Source of the DNA: Taishania sp036758285
Lineage (GTDB): Bacteria; Bacteroidota; Bacteroidia; Flavobacteriales_D; Crocinitomicaceae
Direction of reading: 5' to 3'
DNA length: 64,000 bases
NCBI GenBank assembly: GCA_036758285.1
Contig: DAIOWV010000008.1
Location: forward strand, 6,401 to 70,400
Under the pieces are notes generated by a model, which searched no databases, had not been told where the DNA came from, and saw nothing but the letters and a program-made list of their open reading frames with translations. A program made the position numbers and the translations under genes. Below, piece after piece: positions 45,675-54,368 of the stretch (positions are counted from its first letter, which is position 1; each line of letters opens with the position of its first letter).

Positions 45675-45717
45675 ACCATCCTAACCTAAACCTACCAAAT
45701 CTAACCTACCTAAAACC
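45675..45717 (+). repeat. G-free tract with CCTAA-type repeats before terminator
   Basis: Forty-three bases contain no G and hold repeated CCTAA/CCTAC units (CCTAACCTAA at 45680-45689). A C-rich, G-free transcript stretch could be a Rho entry site. It is also the exact complement, over 10 bases, of the TTAGGTTAGG run at 54246-54260 and of GTTTAGGTTA in the three RNA elements at 56835-57582. Confidence 0.6.
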
Positions 45718-45749
45718 GAGAAGCCGAATCATTATTGATTCGGCTTCTC
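45718..45749. terminator. Strong intrinsic terminator after ssb genes
   Basis: GAGAAGCCGAATCA pairs perfectly with TGATTCGGCTTCTC (14 bp), 4-base loop, then TTGTTTTAT. It stands between the convergent ssb and tonB transcripts. Confidence 0.9.
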
Positions 45750-45780
45750 TTGTTTTATATTAATTATTAAGACTAAATAA

Positions 45781-46659
45781 TTACTTTATTGCAAATGTAA
45801 CAGGTAAATTAAAATAGCTTCTAACTGGTTGACCATTAATTTTTCCTGGTTTCCATTGCGGCATTTTTTTAACCACTCGTATTGCTTCCTTATCACACTC
45901 ATCGCAATTGGGTACACCTCTCGTTACTTTAACATCTTGTACAACACCATTTTTTTCTACAATAAAACGAACATTAGCTTTACCTTGACTTCCTGATATT
46001 CTTGGAAGTTCTGGATATTGCATGTTGCTACTTAAAAAGCGAACCATTTCTTTATATCCTCCTGGGTATTCCGGATCTTCATCAAGAATAGTAAATGGAA
46101 CATCGTCTTTTATTTTTTCAACAACTTCTTGCTTTTTTGCTATTGGTTCTTTAAAAAGGTTTTCTTCATCATCAATGATAACATCTTTATCTCCGATTTT
46201 ATTATTCATTGCTAAATCTTGGGTGTTAATTGATGTATTTACCTCATTGTCAGTTATGTCATATGTTCTAAAATCAATTTGAGATTTCAACGTTTCTGTT
46301 ACGTTTTCAACCTCTTCTTTTTTAATTGGAATATCTATAACTACATCATCTTCTTCATCGAAAGCAAAAGGGATAATGTATTCATCGGTTGCTATTTTAT
46401 CAGCATCTTCGGGTAACTCACGTACAAATAAATACGCTCCGTAACTCGCACCGATTGTTGCTACCAATGAGAAGAGTATCATTATGATTGTCTTATCATA
46501 ATTTTTACGTATTTCATAAGCCCCATACTTTTTGTTTCTATCATTAAAAACAATTTCATTTCTTGTTGATGAGGTGATTTGCTGCCATTTTCTGGATGAA
46601 AAGAAATCATAAAGACTAACTGCAGATAAGGTTCCGATAATTAAAATGAGAATTTCCAT
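45781..46659 (-). CDS. TonB-type energy transducer (second copy)
   Basis: A 292-residue protein with an N-terminal helix (2-18), a conserved cytoplasmic segment (LYDFFSSRKWQQITSSTRNE, YGAYEIRKNYDKT), a second helix (about 57-77), a long acidic periplasmic linker and a C-terminal TonB domain (YPELPRISGSQGKANVRFIV, GVPNCDECDKEAIRVVKKMPQWKPG). It would transmit proton-motive force to outer membrane receptors. It is a paralogue of the gene at 46852 but is separated from it by a terminator, so it is expressed independently. Confidence 0.88.
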   Translation of the reverse strand: MEILILIIGTLSAVSLYDFFSSRKWQQITSSTRNEIVFNDRNKKYGAYEIRKNYDKTIIMILFSLVATIGASYGAYLFVRELPEDADKIATDEYIIPFAFDEEDDVVIDIPIKKEEVENVTETLKSQIDFRTYDITDNEVNTSINTQDLAMNNKIGDKDVIIDDEENLFKEPIAKKQEVVEKIKDDVPFTILDEDPEYPGGYKEMVRFLSSNMQYPELPRISGSQGKANVRFIVEKNGVVQDVKVTRGVPNCDECDKEAIRVVKKMPQWKPGKINGQPVRSYFNLPVTFAIK

Positions 46660-46801
46660 AACTTTAATTTTTTAAGATTTAAACTAAGTTATGCTATTTA
46701 GTAGTGGGAAAAATCAATAAAGATTCTATGATGTAATTGATTGATTAAATGGTATTTATTTTTAATTTATCTATTGAATAACATGAAATATTATAAAATA
46801 A

Positions 46802-46830
46802 CAAAGGCCGCTTCAGTGAAACGGCCTTTG
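46802..46830 (-). terminator. Terminator of the exb/tonB operon
   Basis: CAAAGGCCG and CGGCCTTTG form a 9-bp stem around an 11-base loop; on the minus strand TTATTTTATT follows. It ends the leftward exbB-exbD-exbD-tonB transcript. Confidence 0.8.
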
Positions 46831-46851
46831 TATTGCTTATACTAAGCGGAA

Positions 46852-47721
46852 TTATTTTAGTTTAAATGAAACTGGTATACTGTAATAACTTCTTACAATT
46901 TTACCACCATTTTTAGCTGGTTTCCATTTTGGCATTGCTTTAATAACTCGCATTGCTTCTTTGTCGCATTCGCCACAACCAGGAACCCCTTTCTTAATGC
47001 TCACATTACCGATGCTACCATCTTTTTCAACAACGAATTGAGCAGTTGCTTTCCCCTCGATACCTGCTTGCACAGCCATTTCAGGATATTTCATGTTTTT
47101 GCTCAAAAACTTCATCATTTCAGAAATTCCACCAGGATACTCTGCTTCCTCTTCAACGAAAGTTTCGATTACTTCTGGTTTCTTTTCAACAACAGGATCT
47201 TTCTTTTCTTCAGGCTCTTTAAAAGGATCATCTTTATCATTTTTATGATCTTGATCTCCCGCTTTTGTGTCCTTTACGTCCTCTTGTGTGTTGATGATTG
47301 TTTCAACCTCCTCATCAGTTACTTCAAATTCTCTAAAGTCCAATTGCGTTTCCAAAGTTACAGGAGGTTCTTCCATAATTACTTCTTCTGGAATTTCCTC
47401 TTCTTCTTCTTCAGGCATTTCAAACTCTGCTTGGAATTCACTAATAGCAGTTTCTTCTTCCTCTACAGGCATTGATTTTACAAACAGATAAGCACCAAAG
47501 CTTACTCCAATTGCAGCAATCAAACCAAGAATAATGAAGATGATTGTTTTATCGTAATTTTTACGAATTTGATAAGCACCGTATTCTTTGTTTCTTTCAT
47601 CAAATACAACTTCGTTTCTAGAAGATGATGTAACTTGTTGCCAACTTTTAGACGAAAAGAAATCGTAAAGTGAAACAATTAACACCAAAACAGCTAAAAC
47701 TATTACTATTGAAATACTCAT
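46852..47721 (-). CDS. tonB: TonB-type energy transducer (operon copy)
   Basis: A 289-residue protein with the same plan as the copy at 45781: helix 2-19, conserved LYDFFSSKSWQQVTSSSRNE and YGAYQIRKNYDKT, helix 55-77, a strongly acidic linker (EEEEEIPEE) and a C-terminal TonB domain (YPEMAVQAGIEGKATAQFVV, GVPGCGECDKEAMRVIKAMPKWKPA). A CxxC pair in the TonB domain is shared by both copies. It lies 9 bases after the ExbD gene and belongs to that operon. Confidence 0.9.
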   Translation of the reverse strand: MSISIVIVLAVLVLIVSLYDFFSSKSWQQVTSSSRNEVVFDERNKEYGAYQIRKNYDKTIIFIILGLIAAIGVSFGAYLFVKSMPVEEEETAISEFQAEFEMPEEEEEEIPEEVIMEEPPVTLETQLDFREFEVTDEEVETIINTQEDVKDTKAGDQDHKNDKDDPFKEPEEKKDPVVEKKPEVIETFVEEEAEYPGGISEMMKFLSKNMKYPEMAVQAGIEGKATAQFVVEKDGSIGNVSIKKGVPGCGECDKEAMRVIKAMPKWKPAKNGGKIVRSYYSIPVSFKLK

Positions 47722-47730
47722 AACGGTTTA

Positions 47731-48369
47731 TTATTTAGTTTTTGCTTTTACTAACTCAAGTTCCGAAGCAGTTATGTCTGTTGGTACAAACGCACCAATA
47801 TCAGCAATTCGCAACTCATCGATCATATCGATAAAGTTTCTACATTTTGCCAAGTCGTCAGTTTTAACCAAAACTTTTAATGCAGCAGGCTTTCCTTTCG
47901 CTTCTTTTAACAAGCTATTGTAAGTCGTATCTGCAATTTGATTGTTTTTTAACTGAGCATCAAACTTTGCTTTTTCACCAAGTACAAAACGGTTTTTGTC
48001 TGTAAGTAATTTTCTTACTCCCTCAGAGCCAAATGTTGTTTCAGACAATTGAGTTGCCGGATTTCCTTCTTTGTCTCCTGCTGGATAGAATTTACCTTCA
48101 TAATAGAAGATTTTATCTTCTGAAAGTAAAAATGTAATTGCATTATTAACTTGTGGAGGCTTTGAGTTTGGATCCTTTTCTGTTTCTTTAGCAGGATATG
48201 CTAAATTCATGATTTTAGGTTTGCTAAACGTTGACGTCATAACAAAAAACGTAAGCAGTAGGAATCCTAAGTCAACCATTGGAGTCATATCCACTGTAGG
48301 GATACCTCGTTTGGCTCTCTTTTTACCACCTTTATGGTCTTGACCTCCTGAATCTTGTATCTGTGCCAT
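47731..48369 (-). CDS. exbD: ExbD/TolR-type biopolymer transport protein
   Basis: A 212-residue protein with a short basic cytoplasmic start, one membrane helix bearing the essential Asp (VDMTPMVDLGFLLLTFFVMTS) and a periplasmic domain. With ExbB it forms the proton channel that drives TonB. It is 3 bases after another ExbD gene of the same operon; two different ExbD subunits in one unit are common in Bacteroidota. Confidence 0.9.
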   Translation of the reverse strand: MAQIQDSGGQDHKGGKKRAKRGIPTVDMTPMVDLGFLLLTFFVMTSTFSKPKIMNLAYPAKETEKDPNSKPPQVNNAITFLLSEDKIFYYEGKFYPAGDKEGNPATQLSETTFGSEGVRKLLTDKNRFVLGEKAKFDAQLKNNQIADTTYNSLLKEAKGKPAALKVLVKTDDLAKCRNFIDMIDELRIADIGAFVPTDITASELELVKAKTK

Positions 48370-48372
48370 ATT

Positions 48373-49053
48373 TTATTGTTTTCGTGGATCAGCTTTAAGA
48401 GAAGTAATAAAACTTAAGTTGTTTTCTTTTAAGTCTCTAAATGTTTCTACCACTTTCTTTGCATAAATATAATCTGCTTTTCCGTCTACTTTTAGAACAA
48501 ATTTTGGTTTAAAGTCAACAGCTTTTACATCAAGTTGTTTTGCTTTTGCAGCCAAAAATTCACCTTCTCCGTATGCCAACATTTCAGATCTCCCTGCTGT
48601 TATCCAATCTTTCAATTGGTTATTAGTGGAGTCTGTTGGGATACCAAAAGATTGATCAACAAAAGCTTGACGATCATGTTCTTCTAATTCTAGGTACTTA
48701 GGTAACTGATTTACCGAACATCCAAAATCAGAGATTTTTTCAAACTTTTCAACTTGTTCTTTTGTAAAAGGGATTTTGTATTTTTCAGAAATACGTGCAA
48801 GCACATTTTTCTTAACATCCCCTTTTGCTGTGATTCCGTAATAAACTCGCCCTTTATCATCAACAGTTACACGAACTAACATATCGTTAGGGATAACTGT
48901 TTCAGCAATACTGGCAGGAACATCTACGGGTACAACTTCGTCTGTACGGAAATTAGCAGAAAGCATAAAGAAAGTCACTAGTAAGAATGCCAAGTCCACC
49001 ATCGGTGTCATGTCAATCCCAGGAGCGCTTTTTGGTTTACTTACTTTCGCCAT
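48373..49053 (-). CDS. exbD: ExbD/TolR-type biopolymer transport protein
   Basis: A 226-residue protein: one membrane helix with the proton-carrying Asp (GIDMTPMVDLAFLLVTFFMLS) and a periplasmic part longer than in E. coli ExbD. It is only distantly similar to the ExbD at 47731, so the pair may form a heteromer. It lies 39 bases after the ExbB gene. Confidence 0.9.
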   Translation of the reverse strand: MAKVSKPKSAPGIDMTPMVDLAFLLVTFFMLSANFRTDEVVPVDVPASIAETVIPNDMLVRVTVDDKGRVYYGITAKGDVKKNVLARISEKYKIPFTKEQVEKFEKISDFGCSVNQLPKYLELEEHDRQAFVDQSFGIPTDSTNNQLKDWITAGRSEMLAYGEGEFLAAKAKQLDVKAVDFKPKFVLKVDGKADYIYAKKVVETFRDLKENNLSFITSLKADPRKQ

Positions 49054-49092
49054 TTCTTTTTGATTTAATTAATTAAAAAATATTTTCTACAA

Positions 49093-49896
49093 TTATTTAA
49101 CTGACTTAGAGAAGTCTTGTACAATTGTAAAGCTTGCTTCATCCATGCTGTGTGTCATTTGATCCACTTTAGTAGAGAACAAGTTGTAGAAAATAATCGC
49201 GATAGTTGAACCTGTAATACCTAATGCAGTATTAATTAAGGCCTCAGAAATACCTGCAGATAATTGAGCTGTATCCGGAGCACCGTGAGCCATCGCACCA
49301 AATGATTTAATCATCCCTAGTACCGTTCCGATCAAACCAACTAATACCGAAATAGAAGCGATAGTTGAAAGTACAGGTAAGTTTTTAGACATCATAGGCA
49401 ACTCTAAAGCTGTAGCTTCCTCTAATTCTTTTTTAACTGTTTCAATTTTTTGTTCTTTATTTAAAGAAGAATCATTTCTTGCTGAGTCATATTTTTCTAA
49501 TCCTGCAGCAACAACGTTTGCCAAAGATCCTTTTTGTTTTTCACAAGCTTCTTTTGCTCCTTCTACATTACCTTCAGCTAACAAATCTTTGATTTGAACT
49601 ACGAAAGCATCTAAGTTACCTTTTCCTTTGATTTTACCTAAAGTAATGAAACGCTCAACTGTATAAATGATAGAAATTAATACAATAGAAAGTAACATTG
49701 GTACAATGAATCCCCCTTTGTAAACTATTCCTAAATAGTTACCTTGAAGTGGTTCGTTATTTGGATCGTTGTCGATAAAGTTTGCTGGGTTACCAAAAAT
49801 GAATTTGTAAACCAAAATACCAATTACCAAAGCAATTACAATGGCAATTGCACCAACTAGTGCGGAAAAACCTCCCGCAGACTTTTTACTACTCAT
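49093..49896 (-). CDS. exbB: MotA/TolQ/ExbB-family proton channel protein
   Basis: A 267-residue membrane protein with four helices: about 12-32, 58-82, and the conserved pair LPVLSTIASISVLVGLIGTVLGMI and ALINTALGITGSTIAIIFYNL. It is the first gene of the exbB-exbD-exbD-tonB operon and forms the pentameric channel around the ExbD helices. The extra N-terminal helix is usual in the phylum. Confidence 0.92.
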   Translation of the reverse strand: MSSKKSAGGFSALVGAIAIVIALVIGILVYKFIFGNPANFIDNDPNNEPLQGNYLGIVYKGGFIVPMLLSIVLISIIYTVERFITLGKIKGKGNLDAFVVQIKDLLAEGNVEGAKEACEKQKGSLANVVAAGLEKYDSARNDSSLNKEQKIETVKKELEEATALELPMMSKNLPVLSTIASISVLVGLIGTVLGMIKSFGAMAHGAPDTAQLSAGISEALINTALGITGSTIAIIFYNLFSTKVDQMTHSMDEASFTIVQDFSKSVK

Positions 49897-50229
49897 AATT
49901 CAATTTTTAAGTTCTTAAACATTAGTTAATCTGACAAACTTAATAAAAGGATTTGAAATAAACCAAATTCAAATCTATCTCTGTAAAATTTTTTATTCAA
50001 ATGGGTTAATTTCTATTTTAAATAGGGCTTTTAGAAACTAATGTGTATTCAAATGGAGGTTTTATTTTTAGCTTTTATAAGTTAATAAAAAATCCAATTA
50101 CTTGTTTTACAACGTTTTATTTATTTGAATTGGTTGTTTCTTATTTTTGAATTTCACTAATAAAATAAAGGCTGAAACATTTTTTGTTTCAGCCTTTATT
50201 TATGGTTAACTTATTGTTTTATAGGATAT
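49897..50229. other. 333-base intergenic region
   Basis: No gene is seen. The part next to 49897 should hold the exbB promoter. It contains the 12-bp hairpin at 50167-50197; the rest is AT-rich without recognisable signal. Confidence 0.7.
50167..50197. terminator. Bidirectional-looking intrinsic terminator
   Basis: AAAGGCTGAAAC pairs perfectly with GTTTCAGCCTTT (12 bp) around a 7-base loop; T-rich sequence follows on the minus strand (TTTATTTTATT). It ends the leftward nucleoside phosphorylase transcript. Confidence 0.85.
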
Positions 50230-51093
50230 TTATATCCTATCTAATACATATAGAACTAATTCTTTCATTTCTTCGTTGTATCCTTTAGAAAACTGCATAT
50301 TGGGTCTGTTTGCAACTCCTAGACAAATTGTTGTGCTTTTATGTCCCAATGCTTTTGATAAAGAAAACAAGGCAGAACTTTCCATTTCAAAATTGATAAT
50401 TTTCAAATCTAACTCATCAAATGATGTAATTCTATCATTTAATTCTGTTGTTTTTGTTTTTAGATTTAACTGACGACCCTGAGGTCCATAAAATCCACTG
50501 CTGGTTATTGTAATACCTGTGTTTGTTTTTTCCGAAGAAAAACGTTCAGTTAATTCTTTGTCTGCTTCTATATAATAGGGTAATACATTTTGAGGAAGCT
50601 GTAAGTGTTGTTGAATTTTTTTATTTGAGTTAATTTCGGTTTCAGTAAATGGGATCTCATAAAAATGAGCAACATTATCCAGACCAAAAGCAGCTCTACT
50701 CAATAAATAAGAGTGTACAGGTATTGTTGGTTGTAAAATTCCACAAGTTCCAATTCTTACAAGCTCCAAAGAGATTTTTTCTTTTTTAGTTTCTCTTTTT
50801 TCTAAGTCGATGTTTACGAGCGCATCTAATTCATTTATTACAATGTCGATATTGTCAGTACCAATTCCGCTAGACATTACGGTAATTCTTTTTCCTTTAT
50901 ATGTACCAGTATGTGTAACAAACTCACGATGTTGAGCTTTATGTTCGATGGTATCAAAAAAAGAACTTATTAATTGAACTCGATCTTGGTCTCCAACCAA
51001 AATGATTTTTGTAGATATATTTTCAGGTGCTAATCCTAAGTGATAAACTTTACCAGTTTTATCAAGTACTAATTCTGAAGCAGGAAATTCCAT
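50230..51093 (-). CDS. Nucleoside phosphorylase (uridine phosphorylase-like)
   Basis: A 287-residue phosphorylase of the NP-I family, which splits nucleosides with phosphate. Blocks are ILVGDQDRVQLI, VMSSGIGTDNIDIVINEL, VRIGTCGILQPTIPV and FEMESSALFSL (nucleoside-binding). Uridine phosphorylase is the nearest style. ATG at 51093 (MEFPASELVLDKTG) matches relatives; an ATG at 51141 would add 16 hydrophobic residues. Divergent from the Crp-type regulator at 51171. Confidence 0.82.
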   Translation of the reverse strand: MEFPASELVLDKTGKVYHLGLAPENISTKIILVGDQDRVQLISSFFDTIEHKAQHREFVTHTGTYKGKRITVMSSGIGTDNIDIVINELDALVNIDLEKRETKKEKISLELVRIGTCGILQPTIPVHSYLLSRAAFGLDNVAHFYEIPFTETEINSNKKIQQHLQLPQNVLPYYIEADKELTERFSSEKTNTGITITSSGFYGPQGRQLNLKTKTTELNDRITSFDELDLKIINFEMESSALFSLSKALGHKSTTICLGVANRPNMQFSKGYNEEMKELVLYVLDRI

Positions 51094-51170
51094 ATTTTTA
51101 TTGTATTTACTCGCAATGATACATATTTTTTTGAAAAACATTAAAATGATTGTATTCTTTTATCTTCGTA

Positions 51171-51704
51171 ATGTCTTTATCTTTGAGTATGTTGAATTTG
51201 TTTGAGAGTGGTATTTTTAAGTCAGAAATTATTTTAAGACGCAATGAATATTTAAAAAATAATGATTCTATTGATACTTCAATTTATTATATAAAAGAGG
51301 GTGCTGTTCGTGTTTTTATAATGGATTCGGAAGAAGAACGCACTGTTCGATTTGGTTATGAACAGAACATCATAACTTCATTGGATTCATTTTTATTAGA
51401 AGATAAATCAGACTTTATTATTCAAGCAATAAAAAAAACAATTGTACTGAAGGCTTCCAAGAAGGATTTTTATGAATTTGTTCGATCTTCGACAGATAAT
51501 TTAAATATGTATCATGAAATTTTAGAAAATTTGATTGTTCAACAATTAGAAAGGGAAAAGGATTTGTTGACAAATTCTCCTAAAGAAAGATACGAACGAG
51601 TTTTAAGAAGAAGTCCACAGTTATTTCAATTGATTCCCAATAAATACATTGCGAATTATCTTCGAATGACTCCCGAAACCTTATCACGATTAAAAAAATC
51701 TTGA
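51171..51704 (+). CDS. Crp/Fnr-type transcription regulator
   Basis: A 177-residue protein with a cyclic-nucleotide-binding-like beta roll (YYIKEGAVRVFIMDSEEERTVRFGYEQNI), a dimerisation helix (NMYHEILENLIVQQLEREKDL) and a short C-terminal helix-turn-helix (IPNKYIANYLRMTPETLSRL). Such short Crp relatives are common in Bacteroidota; the effector is unknown. ATG at 51171 is preferred; the frame reaches a TTG at 51150. The DinB-like gene follows on the same strand. Confidence 0.8.
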   Translation: MSLSLSMLNLFESGIFKSEIILRRNEYLKNNDSIDTSIYYIKEGAVRVFIMDSEEERTVRFGYEQNIITSLDSFLLEDKSDFIIQAIKKTIVLKASKKDFYEFVRSSTDNLNMYHEILENLIVQQLEREKDLLTNSPKERYERVLRRSPQLFQLIPNKYIANYLRMTPETLSRLKKS

Positions 51705-51756
51705 TTTCAATCAATGAATTAATTTTCTATTTGTTGGAATTTTGCAAATAAAAAAG

Positions 51757-52338
51757 ATGAAACAAGATGTGCATTTATTGATTGAAACATTAAAAGATAC
51801 TGTTTCTAAAGTTGATTTGAGAATCAGACAAATTGGTGAATTCCCAATCGATCAGTTAAATTATAGAGAAAGAGAAGATTCGTGGAGTGTTTTAGAATGT
51901 ATTGAACATTTAAATAGATATGGTCGTTTTTATATTCCTGAAATTACAAATCGATTAAAAGTATATCATGCTAGAACAAGAACTGATGGAGCAAAAAAAT
52001 ATTATTTTAAAAGTGGTTTATTAGGGGGGTATTTTCTGAAAAGTATGTTGCCCAAAGAAAATTTAAAAAAGATGGCTACTTTTCAATCCATGAATCCAAT
52101 TCATAGTCAATTAGATTTATCAGTCATAAAAGAGTTTTTAGATCAATTAGAAGAATTATCTCAACTTTTGAATCAAATAAATGGAAACGAATTATCAAAA
52201 ATTAGAACTTCTATTTCAATTACTACTCTGATTAAATTGAAATTAGGAGATACTTTTCAGTTTGTAATCAATCATATTCTTCGCCATTTGGTTCAGGTCG
52301 AAAATTGTATAAAAAGTAGTACATTAGACAAAAAATAA
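51757..52338 (+). CDS. DinB-like four-helix protein
   Basis: A 193-residue protein of the DinB/YfiT-like fold: SWSVLECIEHLNRYGRFYIPEI has the first conserved His, and FVINHILRHLVQVENCI the last pair of His (HxxxH type), together a likely divalent metal site. Members are often thiol-dependent transferases. It lies 52 bases after the Crp-type gene and 3 before the next, so it may be under that regulator's control. Confidence 0.72.
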   Translation: MKQDVHLLIETLKDTVSKVDLRIRQIGEFPIDQLNYREREDSWSVLECIEHLNRYGRFYIPEITNRLKVYHARTRTDGAKKYYFKSGLLGGYFLKSMLPKENLKKMATFQSMNPIHSQLDLSVIKEFLDQLEELSQLLNQINGNELSKIRTSISITTLIKLKLGDTFQFVINHILRHLVQVENCIKSSTLDKK

Positions 52339-52341
52339 TAG

Positions 52342-52680
52342 ATGAATCACATATTTTTAATTTTTGCTTCGTTTTTTGTTTGTCAATTTGCTAGTGCACA
52401 ATTGGTTGGTGGAGATGTTGTGAAAGAAGGGCGTAAGTTAGCTGAACCTTCAAGCTTTATGATGTATGAAGATGTTGAAGGGGCTATTTTCTTTCGTTTA
52501 GCTGTAGATCGTGAAGGGAAAGTTACATCAGCTCAATTTATTCCAGATAAATCAATAATTATTTCTACACCTTTACAAGTTCGAGCTAAACAATATGTAT
52601 CCCAGTTATTATTTGAACCAGGAACATATTATCCAAAATTTCATAGTTGTGAAGTGAAAATCAATTTAGTTAATGATTAG
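52342..52680 (+). CDS. Small secreted TonB-C-terminal-like protein
   Basis: A 112-residue protein with a signal peptide (MNHIFLIFASFFVCQFASA) and a mature part resembling the C-terminal domain of TonB: GAIFFRLAVDREGKVTSAQFIP, RAKQYVSQLLFEPG and CEVKINLV. It has no membrane anchor, so it would be a free periplasmic TonB-like domain. Three bases after the DinB-like gene. Confidence 0.6.
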   Translation: MNHIFLIFASFFVCQFASAQLVGGDVVKEGRKLAEPSSFMMYEDVEGAIFFRLAVDREGKVTSAQFIPDKSIIISTPLQVRAKQYVSQLLFEPGTYYPKFHSCEVKINLVND

Positions 52681-52700
52681 TAAATCATAGTTTTTGATTG

Positions 52701-54005
52701 TTACTTTGAAATTGCAATTCGAACTTTTTGTCCTTTAATTTTATGTTTTCTTAATTCAAAAAGTAAATCAGGTAAAAAATCTGCTTTGATTGCAACGTAT
52801 GAACTATTATCAAGAACAGAGATAACACCAATGTCAGATTTTGTAATTCCTCCTTTCTGACAAATAAAACCTACTAAATCAATTTTATTAACCTTGTCTT
52901 TTTTTCCAGCGCTAAAGTAAACTGTTTCCCAATCAGGCAAGTAATAATCTAATGAGTTGTCAGGTTTCATTTTTTTCAATGATGGCAATTGATAGCTTGC
53001 CTTTTCGATTTGATCTTCAAATAGATATACACTTCCATCTTCACTCATTCTAGCAGTTCTCCCATTTCTGTGAATGAAAGCATCTTCTTTGTCTGGTAAT
53101 TGATAATGAATGATGTGTTTTATTTGTGGGATATCTAAACCTCTAGCTCCAAGGTCTGTGCAAATTAGAATGGGATTGCTACCATTTCGAAATTTAATTA
53201 ATGAACGTTCTCTTTCATCTTGTTCCATTCCACCATGGTATGCAGTTACAGCAATGTGTTCCTCTTCAAAAAATGAAAGTAAACCATCTACATCTTCTCT
53301 GAAATTGCAGAAAATGATGCTGGGCTCGTGTCTAAATTGACTAATCATTTTTCGTATTAGGAATAATTTTTCACCAGAACCTTGAACTAAATGATATGTT
53401 ATATCTGGTTGCTTCATCTCATTTAGAGCATCGATATAAACAGGGTTTTTTAGGTTCACAAACGATGGAAATTCATCTAGTTTAGTAGCTGAAGAGAAAA
53501 AACATTTTTTTAGTTGTCTAATTTCACGATGTATATGTTCAATTTCATTTAAAAATCCAATTTCTAAACATTTATCAAATTCATCAACAACAAAGTATTT
53601 AACGGAATCAATTGATAAATTACCTCTTCTTAAATGGTCAGATATCCTTCCTGGTGTACCTACAACAATCGTTGGTGAGGCAGATAAATTTTGAATTTCT
53701 GTTTTAATAGAATGACCTCCGTAACAAGCAGTAATACTAATATCTGTTTTTAAAGATTTAAATGTTTGTTCGATTTGTAAAGCTAATTCTCTTGTAGGAG
53801 AAAGTATTAATGCTTGAATACCTTGTTTTTCATTTTTTTCAAGTAACTCCACCAATGGAATTAAAAATGCAAGGGTTTTTCCAGATCCTGTTGGAGCGTA
53901 TAAAACGATTTCACTATGTTGGTTGTACTTATTTAGAGATTCCTTTTGTATTAATGTCCACTCTTTGAAGCCAAGATTATTTTTTATTGTATCGATTATT
54001 TTCAT
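52701..54005 (-). CDS. DEAD-box RNA helicase, DbpA-like
   Basis: A 434-residue helicase. Q motif WTLIQKESL, motif I APTGSGKT, Ia PTRELALQ, II VVDEFDKC (DEFD rather than DEAD), III FFSSATK, V TDLGARGLDIPQ and VI HRNGRTARM are all present. The C-terminal 70 residues resemble the DbpA RNA-binding domain (LVGFICQKGGITKSDIGVI, YVAIKADFLPDLLFELRKHKIKG). DbpA proteins remodel 23S rRNA in ribosome assembly. The DEFD variant is seen in Bacteroidota paralogues and should still be active. Confidence 0.85.
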   Translation of the reverse strand: MKIIDTIKNNLGFKEWTLIQKESLNKYNQHSEIVLYAPTGSGKTLAFLIPLVELLEKNEKQGIQALILSPTRELALQIEQTFKSLKTDISITACYGGHSIKTEIQNLSASPTIVVGTPGRISDHLRRGNLSIDSVKYFVVDEFDKCLEIGFLNEIEHIHREIRQLKKCFFSSATKLDEFPSFVNLKNPVYIDALNEMKQPDITYHLVQGSGEKLFLIRKMISQFRHEPSIIFCNFREDVDGLLSFFEEEHIAVTAYHGGMEQDERERSLIKFRNGSNPILICTDLGARGLDIPQIKHIIHYQLPDKEDAFIHRNGRTARMSEDGSVYLFEDQIEKASYQLPSLKKMKPDNSLDYYLPDWETVYFSAGKKDKVNKIDLVGFICQKGGITKSDIGVISVLDNSSYVAIKADFLPDLLFELRKHKIKGQKVRIAISK

Positions 54006-54243
54006 GAATACAAAGTAAACGAATATATGATTGTCTTTTACAGAATCTTAATTTTTATGATTTTATCGGTCATTTTTATCATTTAGTCAGAATAATTACT
54101 CAGTCGTCTAAAAAATCCTATTGTTTGTCGAAATGTTGTTTTGGTGTTGGAATTAAGTATGTATGTTTGTGTCATCAAAGTTGATGGTTGATTTTAGAAA
54201 TAAGAGAAATCATTTTAACTAAAGATCTTTTTCAGTGAATAGT

Positions 54244-54260
54244 GGTTAGGTTAGGTTAGG
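54244..54260 (+). repeat. Three tandem TTAGG pentamers
   Basis: GGTTAGGTTAGGTTAGG sits directly before a terminator hairpin. TTAGGTTAGG is the exact complement of CCTAACCTAA at 45680-45689 behind the ssb genes, and the TAGGTTA core recurs before the hairpins of the three RNA elements at 56835-57582. Confidence 0.8.
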
Positions 54261-54289
54261 AAACGGTTCTAATGAACCGTTTTTTTTAT
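54261..54289 (+). terminator. Intrinsic terminator without an upstream gene
   Basis: AAACGGTTC / GAACCGTTT, a perfect 9-bp stem with loop TAAT and seven or more T behind it. It is oriented with the plus strand, but the gene before it is on the minus strand, so it probably ends a small RNA that includes the TTAGG run. Confidence 0.8.
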
Positions 54290-54368
54290 TTAATTACTAT
54301 CAAGTTGTAACTTACTTTTGATTTTTTGGCTACTTTTAATATTTAAATAAATTTTTTTGATTGAAAGA

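Larger units (their letters stand above)
54006..54368. other. Intergenic region with TTAGG run and terminator
   Basis: No gene. It holds the divergent promoters of the helicase and the TraB-like gene and, at 54244-54289, a TTAGG run followed by a terminator hairpin on the plus strand. Because no plus-strand gene ends here, a short transcript must start within it if the terminator is used. Confidence 0.65.

Noticed and set aside
45675..45717. CCTAA repeats as part of a CRISPR or telomere-like array
   Set aside because: Too short, irregular units, no spacers and no cas genes; it is a 3' UTR tract before a terminator.
47038..47491. Plus-strand ORFs opposite tonB
   Set aside because: They arise from the acidic, low-complexity linker of the TonB gene read in antisense; Phe/Ser-rich composition and no start context.
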